Of a stretch of DNA of 64,000 nt, positions 12,732-24,200 are shown one piece after another. A program made the translations under genes and the position numbers. How positions within the stretch are numbered: the first letter of the stretch is position 1; the number at the start of each line of letters is the position of its first letter. The notes below the pieces were generated by a model. It worked only from the letters and a program-made list of their open reading frames with translations, was not told the DNA's origin and did not search any database. Source of the stretch: Trebouxia sp. TZW2008 (taxonomy: Eukaryota; Chlorophyta; Trebouxiophyceae; Trebouxiales; Trebouxiaceae); the NCBI GenBank assembly GCA_002118135.1, contig BDIU01000063.1, forward strand, positions 310,439 through 374,438, read 5' to 3'.

Positions 12732-14302
12732 ATGCTGAGCAACAAAAAGAAAGGTCTCAAGAAGCCACCTAAGAATGCCAGTTCCTCCCTAGCGGGATCC
12801 GCAAAGCAAGATAGCGAGCCTCAAAAGATTAATGTGCTGGACTCGGCAGCTGTGAAACGAGAGCTGGACGAAGCAAGCATCCGGGTCAGCTTGGGTTTGA
12901 GACTTGTCGAACCAGGTTGTCCCCACAACCATGTCATTGACTTGGCTTGTGGATTGTACAGGCAGCCAAATCTGCTGGATACAAGGAGGATCACTTTGTA
13001 AGCAATGTCAAGATTATGCTGGGCCTATTGACGTAAGCACTGGACACCAACACTGACTCAAAGCAAGGCACTTCCGGCCCAGCCATCAAGCTGCTGAGCT
13101 TGCAGGTGTCTCATCGCTCTTGTAGCTCAATTTTGGCCGCAGAAGCATCCAAATAATTGGTGGCTACTGTTCTGCTGCATTGTTGCGTATGCAGCCTGCA
13201 CGGCAGCACTGAATCTATTCCTATTGAGATTTGAAGGAGAAGCTTTTTTCTTCACGGTAGCCAGAAAGGTACGCAGCTGCGGATGCATGACATGCACACG
13301 TTGTAATTGATGTTTGTGCTTGTATGATAAATCTCTCAGCGACAGCAAGTCTTGACTAGACAATGCTTACAATTGCCTGCATGGGGAGCAGAGAATCGTA
13401 CTTGCTGTATGATACAGCACGTCGGAGTGCAAGCGTCGCTTGAATCACACGGCCTTGTTCCATGTCGCCCAACTGCAGGACATGCAAGACTGTGACTGGA
13501 CAGTGCATCTCAAAGTATTGCATGGGGAGCAGTTATCATGTTTGCATGCTGCAACATACATTACATTGGATCACAAGCATTGCTTGCATCACAAGCCTGA
13601 TCTGTGTCCTGCAGGAGCACCCAGCCCTCAAATTTGTATCAAAAATGCCTCGATATTCTGACAAATACACACTGCTCATCAGCAAAAGCAATGAGACAAA
13701 TCAGTTCAGCTCAATCTTGCAGCTCTGGCCCTGGATTGCCGCTCTGAAATCATTGTTTGCTAGCTGGCAGAACAGAAAGCAAGATAGCAGGTGAGTCGGC
13801 ACTGCCAGATCAGCTTGCTTGCACATACACTCAATGGCAGACACTTCCAAATGCAAACACGTTCAAGTGCAGCAACTTCCGAACACATTCAAGTGCAGAA
13901 ATTTTCAAATGCAGACGCTTTCAAGTGTAGACACTTGCAAATGCAGACAGTTTCAACGCATGAGCTTGACAGAGCGCTGATGTGCATCGTGCATCCACAA
14001 GTGACATCAGCCTAATTCTGCTACACATCATTTTCAGGAGTGCAATTCAGTCCATGTCAAGACAACGCTCAAGACAAACCTGCCTGTCGAGACAGAAGCT
14101 GTGCCACACATACCCAGCAGTATAAGACGTGTGATTCATCATGATTGAGCCAATGCTGTGCTGCAGTGATCAAGCTGAGATGACACATCCAGTCACAAAG
14201 TACTTTCACAGCGATGGCTACGTCAACGAGTCAGTCTTTGGTCAAGATGTGCAGCAGCTACTGCAGCATAGTGCTTTAAGCGGCAAGAGCAAACCATTGT
14301 AA
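12732..14302 (+). CDS. SPCS2: Signal peptidase complex subunit 2 (SPC25)
   Basis: Non-catalytic membrane subunit of the ER signal peptidase complex. Exons 12732-12884, 12962-13032 and 13106-13256 join in frame, followed by exons near 13615-13790, 14038-14119 and the last exon ending at TAA 14302. A lysine-rich N-terminus leads to VLDSAAVKRELDEAS and AAKSAGYKEDHFVSNVKIML. Two membrane spans around LLTCLIALVAQFW and LLFCCIVAYAACTAALNLFL come next, then the conserved KFVSKMPRYSDKYTL and a C-terminal TKYFHSDGYVNESVFGQD. The order and spacing match plant SPC25. The junction between the exon ending 13790 and the one starting 14038 leaves the wrong phase in my model, so a small exon may be missing there. 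The gene is convergent with the dehydrogenase. Confidence 0.9.
13838..13962 (+). repeat. 16-bp degenerate minisatellite
   Basis: Imperfect units of about 16 bp built around TTCAAATGCAGAC and TTCAAGTGCAG, inside an SPCS2 intron. The units repeatedly create AG acceptor-like sites. Confidence 0.6.
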
Positions 14303-14924
14303 TTTCTGTAAAAGCATGTGTTGTGAGTGAGAGTTTTGCTTTGTGTTGCGTGCGGACATGCGCTACCTGCATTGGCTTTCATGTCACCAACTGTCATTGA
14401 TCTTTTTGGTTATGCAAGATAGCAACTTGCAAGATTCAATGCTGTGCATGTCAGCAACAGCTGGTGTCATAGCTGCCACCTTACAATCTTACAAATGGCG
14501 CATGCTCTGATTGTACTCAGCATGCATGCCTCAATTCTGCAGTCAACAGCACACTTATGCCATTTGTGTGAAATACTCTTGGTGGTGGTCAGACAAGGTC
14601 CTCTTGTTCAAAGTCAATTCATTGTGGCAGGAAATTCCCATACAAGGGTACTATCTGATTTGTTTCCTATGCTGCGCTGTCTCTGCTGAGGCATCAGCGT
14701 TTTGACATTCACATGAATAGCAATTTGTTCAGAAGGCGCTGAAGAGCTGGCTGTACGTCTCCAAACCTCATTGTCTGGCTAGAACGGCTGCCTCTCAAAT
14801 CAACTTTTGTCAGTCACTACTGTACTGGTAGTGTCTGGTCATATCATGAAATGGCAAGCAGGTTGTATCAGCTGCGCCACATAACAGTGCAACATGCTGA
14901 AAGGCTCTGTGGCTTCGATGCGCC
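14303..14924. other. Convergent 3' region of SPCS2 and the dehydrogenase
   Basis: No gene seen. A TGTAA at 14307-14311 is a likely SPCS2 poly(A) signal of the green-algal type. Confidence 0.5.
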
Positions 14925-17900
14925 TCATAATGCATCTGGTACAGCCTTTCTGATTGAGTTCAGTTGTATGGTCGGCGGCAGCCCTTGCATGGTCCGCCTG
15001 ACCTCTTGAGCTACGACTTGCGCCATGGTCCTGTACGACACCTCTGTCACCCCAGCTACATGCGGTGTCATCACTACCCTGTAAGCACTCATCAATATGT
15101 GGCAGGGTTGCTGTGTGGCTGCCACATGGTCATCAATCTGCAACAGGACTGCTGTGTGACTGCACAGTGTGGTACATGGCCTGCAATGGCAATAGGTGCA
15201 GCTGTCATGTCATGCTGTCAGAGGCAACAAAGCAGCACTTGCTCCTGACAGCTCTGGCCTTAATACTTGAACAATGAGCAGACTCAACTTCCACTTGTTA
15301 CAGCATACAACAATGGTCATAGACAAAAGATTAACAAGTTCATGCTACATCCTGGGCTGCTTGTATTCACAAAGGTCCCCGCGACAATGCCCAAGAGCGT
15401 AGACAGCCTGGTAAACCAAGACTTGTGCCAGACACACCTAGCAACATATGCTGGAAAGCGCCACTTGTTATTGTCATTAAATCAATGTGCAGCAGACAAC
15501 CCACTTGGGATGGGTGGTGACTTGATCTTGAGGGTCCCAGGGCTCCTGCCACTGCACATCTAGTCCAAGGGCACCCAGGTGGTCACTGTCTAGCCCTTTG
15601 CGTACAGCTCCATAGTCTAGGAGGCCCCCTGCACCAAAGACTCCTCTCTCTACAACAAGTGCGTCCTTAATCAAGCAAATTGTTCTTATACCCAATTGTC
15701 CTTACTCAAAGATACCATTTCAGTCAGCAGGCAGTGAGTAGTTCCCAATTGCCTGGTTTAACAATGAGAATGTCCTTGCATCAGGTGTCCTTATAAGCGA
15801 AAGTTACTGTACAGGCATGTACATGGCATTGGACAAAAATGCTTGCCTGTCCTACAGCAGAGTCAAGGGCAGCGTGGAACCTCATCTGCAAGCATTAGGC
15901 CAATGACGTCCTGCATATGGTTTGATTGGCATGATTTTCTGCAGCAGATTGCAGTGGTGTTGCATGACGTAGCACACTGCTCATCATACGCTCAAGCAGT
16001 GCAACAGCTACAGTCAGGATTTACGGAGCGCCAGCGCAAACAGCAAGGCATGCTGACCAAGTAATTCTGCTGCTTTCTTTGCTGGTGTCAGTTGCCGGGC
16101 TGCCTTCAAATACAGAGGCTCCCATTATGACGCCTAACGGCATAGACCTGATCTTCTTTTTCTCTTGTCAGTTCAGTGCTGTTCCACATCATAGCAGTGC
16201 GCGTCAGCTCAGTCAGCAAGCAGGGGGCAAGTCTGAGCTGCACCAGTGGATGCAGCGTGAGAGCAACCAGCAAGGCGTACTTGGTGATCCCTTGGGCAAG
16301 AGGTAACACGTCATACCGCTCTGGGATGAAAGGATAGTGGCAAAAGGCTACGGGCTGAGAGGAAAGCGGTGAAAAGTAAGGGGCAGTATGGCTTTAAAGT
16401 TGCTGCAGCATATCACCTCACCTCGGGCTACATTGATGACCCGCACTCCTGGTTTGCACGCTTCCAGGAATGCTGTATTTACCATGCCTTTGGTGAGTTC
16501 AGTCTGTGAACATGTCAGGACCACCAAATCTGCCTGTTTTAGCAGCCCATGCAAATCCTGGAAGCTGCCTTTCTGCTGCAAATCAGATTCCAGTGGGGCA
16601 TCTGCTGGGTTGGTGCCCCAAGGGCTGCGCCGAACCCCTATCAGCTTGACATGGAAGGGCTTCAGCCTGCAGCCCCAGTCACAGGACGTTGTGAGTGCTG
16701 GTATGGTGGTTGACAACGCATATAGCTAGCTTGGGCTTGCAGCCTTTTTGCTGCAGATCAGATTCCAGTGGGGCATCTGCTGGGTTGGTGCCCCAGGGGC
16801 TACGCCGCACCCCTGTTAGCTTGATATGGAAGGGCTTCAACCTGCAGCCCCAGTCACAGGACATTGTGAGTGATGGCATGGTGGCTGACAGCGCATATAG
16901 CTAGCTTGCGCTTGCAGCCTTTCTGCTGCAGATCAAATTCTAGTGGGGCATCTGCTGGATTGGTGCCCCAAGGGCTATGCTGCACCCCTATCAGCTTGAC
17001 ATGGAAGGGCTTTGAACTGCAGCCCCAGTTGAAAAATCTACCATCTGTCTATACGAATGCATCCTAGTCAGGCTGAAAGGCCTTGCTAGGTACGTGTAGT
17101 CACCAAGCAACTGTCTTCAAGGAAGGTGCTTCAATGCAGTTGAAGGAAATTGTCAGTGATACCATGATGCATATAGCTAGCTTTAGCCTGCAGCCCCAGT
17201 CAGAGGAGAATTTTCATTTGTTTGATTTGGCATGTATCTTTGATAATGCATATAGCTAGCCTCAGCAACAACAACATTGGCAAGTTGTAGCCACAGAGGA
17301 CAAGCGCATGCAGACGATGGACAAGTTGCATGGCACTACAGCTTGCCAGTAGGCCTGATGTGTTGATGACTGCGGACAGTGTAATGGCTTGATCATTCAT
17401 GCCATGCGTGTGAGATCAAGAGTGCTGCGAAATCATGCCCTTGCACAGACAAGAGTACATGTAAATGTAAATATTGATAAAGGTAGCATGGAATTGAGCA
17501 AACGGAACATATGTCATGTAGACAGAGTATGCATGGCAGATGACATGAGCAGATGACATTGAAATGCATTGAACACAAAAGCACACGGAGTGAACTGAGG
17601 CTTGCCTGGGTATCAGCTCCTTTGCTATGTTGCCAAACCCCACAATGAGAACACACTTGCCGAACAGAGTTTCACCAATTGGGACTCCAACCCTTTTTTG
17701 CTGTATAGATTGCTCCATGACTTTCTGCTGCTTGAGGGTTGCCAGCATGAGATATATGGCATGCTCGGCACATGAAAGCGCATTGCCTGTGCTTGCGCTT
17801 GGGATATTACTCACCCATATTCCTTGTTCTGTTGCCTGCATAAACATGCAGAATGCATTTGACACATTGCTGATTCATGACGATCGCTGTGTATCACAGT

Positions 17901-18833
17901 CATCACATGCATCTGCTCATCTGCTGCAGTTTTTGTAGACATACAGCATTTCATGACTGAGAACTAGACAACTATAGCATGCTTGACAACAACATGCAAC
18001 TGTTGCAGATAGTGAATGAGCGCCACCAGCTGGTGCAACATCTTGCAGGCACTGAACTGCATTGATAACACGTCATACTTGAAGGGTTTGCAAAGCAATA
18101 GTTTACTTGTGGCACCAAACACAAGATATCAAAGCTGTCATTGTGCAGCGGTATCTCATATTTGACTGCAATCAACGCACGATGATTGTGAGAAAAGCTT
18201 GCAGCGTTGTGCTTTAGATGTGCTCAGTTGCTAGAGCTCAATGGCATTGAAGGTAGACTTGGAGAGGCCATGAGCAGCCGGTCAACCTACGCCAATGCTT
18301 CATGCAAATGACACTGATCATCTGTGACGTAATGTGCATATACCGTAGGGATGTCTATGCCTTCGATTCCTACACCGTACTGTATGATCAGCTTCAAGCG
18401 CTTGCTAGCGCGCAGCAGCGGTGCGTCGAGCCTGCACATCAATGGGACCGCCACATCTGCCTCTGGCAAGTGCTTGTGCGCGTCGGCGTTCGAGCATCGC
18501 GTCACCTGTTGTTCAGCACTTCGTTACGGCATGGGTTCTGCAGAGCTGAGCAGCTGCACCAACCTGCACGCTTACCTGCACTGTAGGGTCCTTTTCAAGT
18601 GCCTCAGAGGTATACTTGTAGCTGAAAGGCAATTCCTCACCACAAAACAGTACCTGCGTTGAGACCTGATTAGGCAAACGTCGAGCGTTTTGCTTATTGC
18701 AACCCCAAGCAGTATTGTTTGGCTGGGCGAGCTTTCGGGCGAACAGTGGATGCGTTGGTGGCAGTCCTACCTTGCAGACAGTTGACATGTTCCTGGTTGA
18801 GCGCACTGTCCCGACGCATTGCCGCAGCACCAT
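14925..18833 (-). CDS. Organelle-targeted D-isomer-specific 2-hydroxyacid dehydrogenase
   Basis: NAD(P)-dependent oxidoreductase of the phosphoglycerate dehydrogenase-like family. The substrate cannot be told from sequence. Exons 18833-18771, 18653-18576, 18505-18344, 17835-17606, 16666-16422, 15628-15505 and 15078-14925 sum exactly to 351 aa plus stop. The start MVLRQCVGTVRSTRNMSTVC looks like an organellar presequence. The protein contains the nucleotide-binding GFGNIAKEL, the substrate-side IIQYGVGIEGID, VINVARGG with the catalytic Arg, a WQEP loop supplying the Glu, and TPHVAG with the catalytic His. The intron after 17606 has a GC donor (CCCAG|GCAAG). It spans two decayed copies of the following exon. 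It shares a 181-bp divergent promoter with COA4. Confidence 0.88.
16097..16171 (+). repeat. Copy 1 of a dispersed ~75-bp element
   Basis: Contains the core CTCCCATTATGACGCCTAAC followed by GGCATAGACC and a pyrimidine tract ending TTGTCAG. Related copies occur at 40808-40860 (+) and 61841-61917 (-). It lies in an intron of the minus-strand dehydrogenase, antisense to it. Confidence 0.6.
16567..17045 (-). repeat. Triplicated NAD-domain exon of the dehydrogenase (~175-bp units)
   Basis: Units at about 16567-16740, 16741-16917 and 16918-17045, with 174- and 177-bp spacing. Each carries an acceptor and the coding segment for KLTGVRRSPWGTNPADAP or a variant. Only the unit with acceptor at 16666 continues into the rest of the exon (LKQADLVVLTCSQTELTKG). 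The copies with acceptors at 16841 and 17016 run into intron-like DNA with no GT donor. Fragments of the same unit persist to about 17260. Confidence 0.85.
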
Positions 18834-19014
18834 AGCTATTACGATCGTTTGCAATTGTCGCGTGTTTTGCACGGACCGCAGTCTGTTCGTATCTCAAGTC
18901 GTTCGTGCGATGTGTCATACATTAGTCATGCATGTAAGCTAGAATGCAGGCGTTACGGCTCTGACATTCGGCAGGTCCACGATGCTGCCGTTCATCAGGT
19001 CAAGCCAATCATAC
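18834..19014. promoter_or_regulatory. Divergent promoter, dehydrogenase / COA4
   Basis: Only 181 bp separate the two start codons, and the interval is CpG-richer than the gene interiors. No named element was identified. Confidence 0.55.
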
Positions 19015-19611
19015 ATGTCCACCACACAGCATGAGCACACAAGACGGACAACGTCTGCGGATGACGATGACATAGACCCACTCGTTGATCAACAGGTAGT
19101 AGTCAACGTCCCCAGTAGCTCAATGCAGTGTGCATGCATTCACCATGGTTGACACCGTGCCCTCATACAGCATAATGGTCTGCAGGGCTGCGGCAAAGTG
19201 TATGCTCGACTGGAGGTGCGGTTTGTCGATGCGTCTTGTCTTAAGGCCGGTTCTTTGTGATCCGTGTAAGATCGTGAATGTTGCTGACGCGCAGGAGTGC
19301 TTGGGAGACAACAATCGCGATTGGCGCCTTTGCCAAAAGGGTGAGTCTAATGTGCTTGCAATCCCTCCTTGAATAGAAAGCAAGAGACTGCTGGCGTCCA
19401 CAGCAGTCTAAGCTTCTCCTGGTGTTGCTGACTGCAGCAGTTGGTTCTGCTGTATGTATGATATGTTTCCAAGTCAGAATCAAGCAGAGAGCAACATGAT
19501 CAGTCTATACACTGTAGCTACAACTTTGAACCTCTCTGTGACATTGCAGAGGTCAAAGCACTGCGTGAGTGCTACGTGAAGGCACAACAAGCAAGTCAAG
19601 CCTCGAAGTGA
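19015..19611 (+). CDS. COA4: COA4-like twin CX9C mitochondrial protein
   Basis: Predicted intermembrane-space protein of the CHCH family, whose members help assemble respiratory complexes; COA4/CHCHD8 acts on cytochrome c oxidase. Exons 19015-19095, 19186-19215, 19295-19340 and 19550-19611 close in frame to 72 aa. After an acidic stretch DDDDIDPLVDQQ come two cysteine pairs. The first is C-GKVYARLEE-C, split by an intron. The second is C-QKEVKALRE-C. Both have exactly nine residues between the cysteines, and the spacer has DNNRDW as in COA4 proteins. The stop is only 42 bp before the ATG of the LYR gene, and no TGTAA signal lies between them, which suggests a shared transcript. Assignment to COA4 rather than another CX9C protein rests on the DPL...GC...RDW...CQ pattern. 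Confidence 0.85.
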
Positions 19612-19653
19612 AGCAGCCATCAGGCTTGATTTTTGTGGGGGACACTGCAGTGC

Positions 19654-20148
19654 ATGGCAAGTCAAGCAAACATTCCTAAGCTATACAGAGACATCCTGAA
19701 GGCTGCCAAGCGCTTTCCAAGCATCAAGCGCAACAAAATTTTGGAGGAGATCAAGGTCGAATTTCATGCAAACAAGGTAAGCCTTGCAGTCTGCAATGCA
19801 TTGCCCATGCTTTTTGTTGCAGAGCAGGTGTTCCTCTTGGGCTTGCTGCTTGTTTGGTTCTGACGTACTCAAATCTGGTCTGTTTGCCGTATGCAAAGAT
19901 ATGCATCAGTGACGACTCGTCTCAGCCGTTGATTTCTGTTGACTTTACAATAGCACAAGCCTGATTAGTTGACAAATGGGTCCTGCTTGTCCTCATTCCA
20001 TTGTTGATACATGCAGACAATGCAGAATGAGGAAGAAGTAGCCAAAGCACGCCAGGTGGCAGTCAGCAGTCTGCGGCAGCTGCATGAGTATGTCGGCATA
20101 GGGGGCTCTTCAGATTCTGCAGTGCAGCTGAGGGGTACAGCTCCGTAG
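19654..20148 (+). CDS. LYR-motif (Complex1_LYR) protein, 84 aa
   Basis: Small mitochondrial adaptor of the LYR family, whose members bind acyl-ACP and assist Fe-S cluster or respiratory complex assembly. Exons 19654-19776 and 20017-20148 join in phase. The motif LYR sits in IPKLYRDILKAAKRFPS, followed by a basic helix (IKRNKILEEIKVEFHANK) and a third helix KARQVAVSSLRQLHEYV, the usual three-helix fold. I cannot say which LYRM subtype it is. The start was chosen as the first in-frame ATG after the COA4 stop. It lies 42 bp downstream of COA4 on the same strand. A TGTAA at 20411-20415 could terminate both. Confidence 0.85.
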
Positions 20149-21085
20149 CCTGCAAGCTCCCACAATGCCATGCTAACCTTACGGACTCTTCAAAGAGAGT
20201 GCCTCTTGCTGAGAGTACATTTCAGCCCTGTTGAATGCTTGCAAGCATGGATCAATACAAAGCAATGACCTAAGATCTAGATGCACCAGGCTGGGATTTG
20301 TCTAGATGTGTTTATCCTTACAACAAAATGTTGCTGTACAGAGCATTGCTACGTGGCTGTACTTTCATATAGCATTGCTGCCTGTACTGGTACAGCAAAC
20401 AAGCACAAGCTGTAATGAAATTTGTGTTGACAGCAGAAACAAAGGACAGAGTTGTAAGCTGATGTGAAAAGGGTGCCAGCACGACCTGGAAAATTGTACG
20501 CACACCACCATGAGGTCAAAATTAAATAGGGTGTATGCCTAGCTGCACTGGTTGGAAAATTGCTGGTATGATAAGTCACGACTTTATTGGTGGTCATGCA
20601 AAAAATTGTCAGCACAGTTATTTGGGCTGTGTGCTGAAAAATGTATCCAAGCAACTGCCTTGCTGTTGCAATCCTTCAGCTGCAGTGCTGGCTGTCTGTC
20701 GTGCATCATCTGTTGACACCAACCTTTGCAGACACACGCTTGAGTGTTGACTCAATGTTGCGTGCACCATTTTGACCTGCACCAGTTTCACCTGCAGGTT
20801 CAGCAACACTGTTTTCATACAATTCCGCAACAAAGACATGAAGCACAGCGCCTAGAGCACATTGCACATATTGCCTTTTGACAAAATTCAACCTGTAATA
20901 GGCCAGCGTTTACTGTGCAAAGTGCCTCAAACAAGCGCCATTGCCAATAAAGATCTCAAAGTATGGATGGAGGAAAAGTGTCAAGAAACAGCATGAATTG
21001 GGAAGGTCCCATTATGGAACAGATGCATCAGTGATCAAAGCAGACCAGCTGTCACTTCCCAACTGCTAAGTAATTTTGCAGATGT
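20149..21085. other. Convergent 3' region of the LYR and citrate synthase genes
   Basis: No exon supported. It contains the LYR poly(A) candidate TGTAA at 20411-20415 and, near 20988-21066, a decayed copy of the end of the citrate synthase gene. Confidence 0.5.
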
Positions 21086-21206
21086 TCAAGCAAACACCCT
21101 CACGCATAACTGAGGAGGCGAACTGTGCAGAACAGCGTGAATTGGATATAAGCTCCCGCAACATGCAAGCATTAATAGCTGAAGCATACCAGCTGTGACA
21201 GTTGCC
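20988..21206 (-). repeat. Duplicated 3' end of citrate synthase
   Basis: The segments 20988-21066 and about 21126-21206 align along their length (shared ACAGCATGAATTGG / ACAGCGTGAATTGG and ACCAGCTGT). The second lies in the last exon, so the first is a decayed downstream copy. Confidence 0.5.
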
Positions 21207-24200
21207 TCAGAGTTGGTGTGGGGGAAGCTGTTACGCAGGTGGGCAGGCAGGTGGCTGTCATCTTTGGCCTTGCCTCCTCCACGCTTCTCCACTGGCACAA
21301 ACTCTCTCTCCATGCTGCCAGAGTAGATCTGTATACAGAAAGTCAGCTTTGTCTTCTGTAATGTAGTGATCGCTTTAAGTGAAATAGTAACATTCTTCTT
21401 CTTTGCATATTAGAATGATAAGGTCATCTCTCATACAACAACAGGTGTGATTTTCACGCCACCAAGGCGGAAGTCTCTAAGATCCGCTACACCTGCGCCT
21501 TGCATCTAGAGTTGTATCTGCAAAAACAATGAGATGTCCATTGCATTCACATGTGTGCAATTGTCTGCCTGTGGTGGCTGTCACGCTGCCAAAGGGCAGG
21601 CATCTAGGCACACATTCAGCATGACGAATGGTTGCAAGGACCGCATAAGCATTGCATGACACCATATCCTGACAGTCGTACAAAGCATACAACTACTATT
21701 GAAGCATACTGTTGGCCAAGTCCAAAAGCCAAGCCCAAGTTCTAAAGGAACTTGCCAACATAAGCAGACTGCCATGGCCATGCAAGTAATGCCATGAATT
21801 GTGAGGACAACTGACCTGTCTGGGTCTGGAGATCTTCTGCAAAGGCTCCTCAGCCATCTCCTTCCACTGAGCCACCCAGCCGACAGTCCTGGCCACTGCA
21901 AACAGTACTGTGTACCTGCATGCCCCCTCAGCACTATGAGCTTGATTGTGCCAAGCATGCAGGGCACTTTCTGTCTTTGGGATGCAAGCAAGCATGTCGC
22001 CTGCATTGCCTGATATGTCAGCTACTGAACATCTGCAGATTAACCCTGGCAAACAGGCATCATCAAAAATGGCAATGCAAAAGCCTGAAAGACAACAACA
22101 AATGCTTGCCCATGCCTTTTCAGCACCAGACCTTGTCAAACATGAGCGCGCCTGTATGACTATGTGACTTTAACAGGCAATCAGATCTGCACCAGTGAAC
22201 GCTTTGACCATCTACAACAGCTGCTGAAGAGACCACACGTCCATATTGAACGGCTCTTATGGCATGCTGGCCTCATGTTGCATATACAACCTGTTCAGTA
22301 CAATGAAAACAATGATACCTGGCAACACTCACAAGCACCAATCGAATTGGGACAAAGCAGTGAAAGCTGTGTAGACTGTAATTGTCTGAAATGCAGTGCT
22401 TACATGGAAATGGGAATGCCCATGGCCCTGAGCACAATGCCAGAGTAGAAGTCAACATTGGGATAAAGCCCACGCTTGACAAAGTACTCATCACTGGTGG
22501 CCACATGCTCCAGCTCCATTGCCACCTCCAGCAGCTCATCCCTGCATACCATATCAACATTTGCATAACCTTAGCAAGACGTTATGTCGCAGACATTGTC
22601 ACGTCAGGGGAACCTATGAGTCTAACCCCTGCAGACCATGGGTGCTGGGCTCGTGAATCCCCAACAAATAACATTTGCAGACAATTCAAGATGATCATGA
22701 CTGATGTGCTGAGGCGTAGAATCTGTTTGTGTCTTGAATGTCTTGATAAACAGACAAATATTTGGTTGCGCCATGCCAGCCTTCACGCCAGTGAGCCTGT
22801 GATGCAACGATGAAAGCACTGAAATGCAGATATGATGAGGAGTTTGGTAAGAAGTTGTCACGTTGCCCTCCAGAGCTTCTGTGATGATGCAGGGACTTGA
22901 GCCAGTGTCAACTTGTGTTACTGCCATGGTGATGCATGCAGACGGGAAGCTTTAGGGCAAAGGTAGTGCACCAGAAGGCATGCAGTTTGCTGCTTTTCAA
23001 CCCTAGCAGACACAGCTATGATTGAAACAAATGAGAATAAAGATTGGCGTTGCATTGCCAGTCAAGAGCTTACTTGATGCCGACGTGCTCCAACACCTGG
23101 TCACAGACCTGCTTCATGATTTTGGCTCTTGGGTCATATGTCTTGTACACACGATGCCCAAAGCCCATCAACCTGCAAGCCAAACAGACATTTGTTGCTT
23201 TGAAGCCAATCGTTCTTTGCCAGCAGGCACAGCATGAACAGCCTGCCTGTGACCCCGTTATGGATGCTTGGTAGCCTAGACACGACAGCACAAGTTGTCA
23301 AGTCCTCTGTAGAATACCTGCAGACAAACGGCTTCACCATTGCCTGAACAAAGCGCAGCAGCTACTTCACGCAGCGTTTGTGATACCACATTCAAACCAG
23401 CTGCAAATGCAAGACATCAAAAGCTGCTCCTGTGACACCCCTAGGGTCACAAAAGCTCCTCACACACTAGCGATGTGCAGGGTGTAGCGAGTACAAAGCA
23501 CACCTAAAGGAGTCATTCTTGTCCTTGGCGCGCTTGATGGCTTCAGGGATCTTGTCTCGGCTGCCGATGTCTTGCAGCATGCGCAGCACAGCCTCATTGG
23601 CACCACCATGTGCAGGCCCCCAGAGAGCAGCAATGCCTGAGGCTATGCAGGCAAAGGGGTTGGCCTGGCTGGACCCTGCATGGAACACAGGCAATGAAAT
23701 TGGTCTCCAAGCAGCACCTGAAGAACAGCACCATTGGCACCGTCGTGTGCAGGGCTCTACAGTGCTGCAATGTCCAAGGCTATGCAAGCAAGGGGCCTGA
23801 CTCAAGCGTGCATACAACACAGGCAATGAGCTTGGTCTCGAAGCTGCTAGTATCAACAGCTGAAGGTGGACTGCACTGCTGATGCGCTGATCCTGCTGCC
23901 ATGATGAGCGCTGACATACCTCATCCTGACACGATGCAGACTGAAGCATAGCAGCTGCTACTGCTCCAAACCATGTGTATTGTGAGTTTGGTAAGTGCAG
24001 CATACAATGCAAGGCGACGAGGCAAACAGCAGACAGTAACATGTCCTTGAGGGACACCTGAAGACACAAACTTATTACGAACTGCTCATGTTCTGCAATC
24101 TGAGCCTTACGTGTACAACTTACAGTCAAGCAGCTGCAGTGCTCTGCATGCATACAGCAGACCACAGTTTGGACTTGCAGGTGCTGCTTAGCTGGAACAC

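Noticed and set aside
14300..14924. tRNA or other structured RNA genes anywhere in the window
   Set aside because: I saw no cloverleaf with the conserved A and B box sequences. A covariance-model scan would be needed to exclude them.
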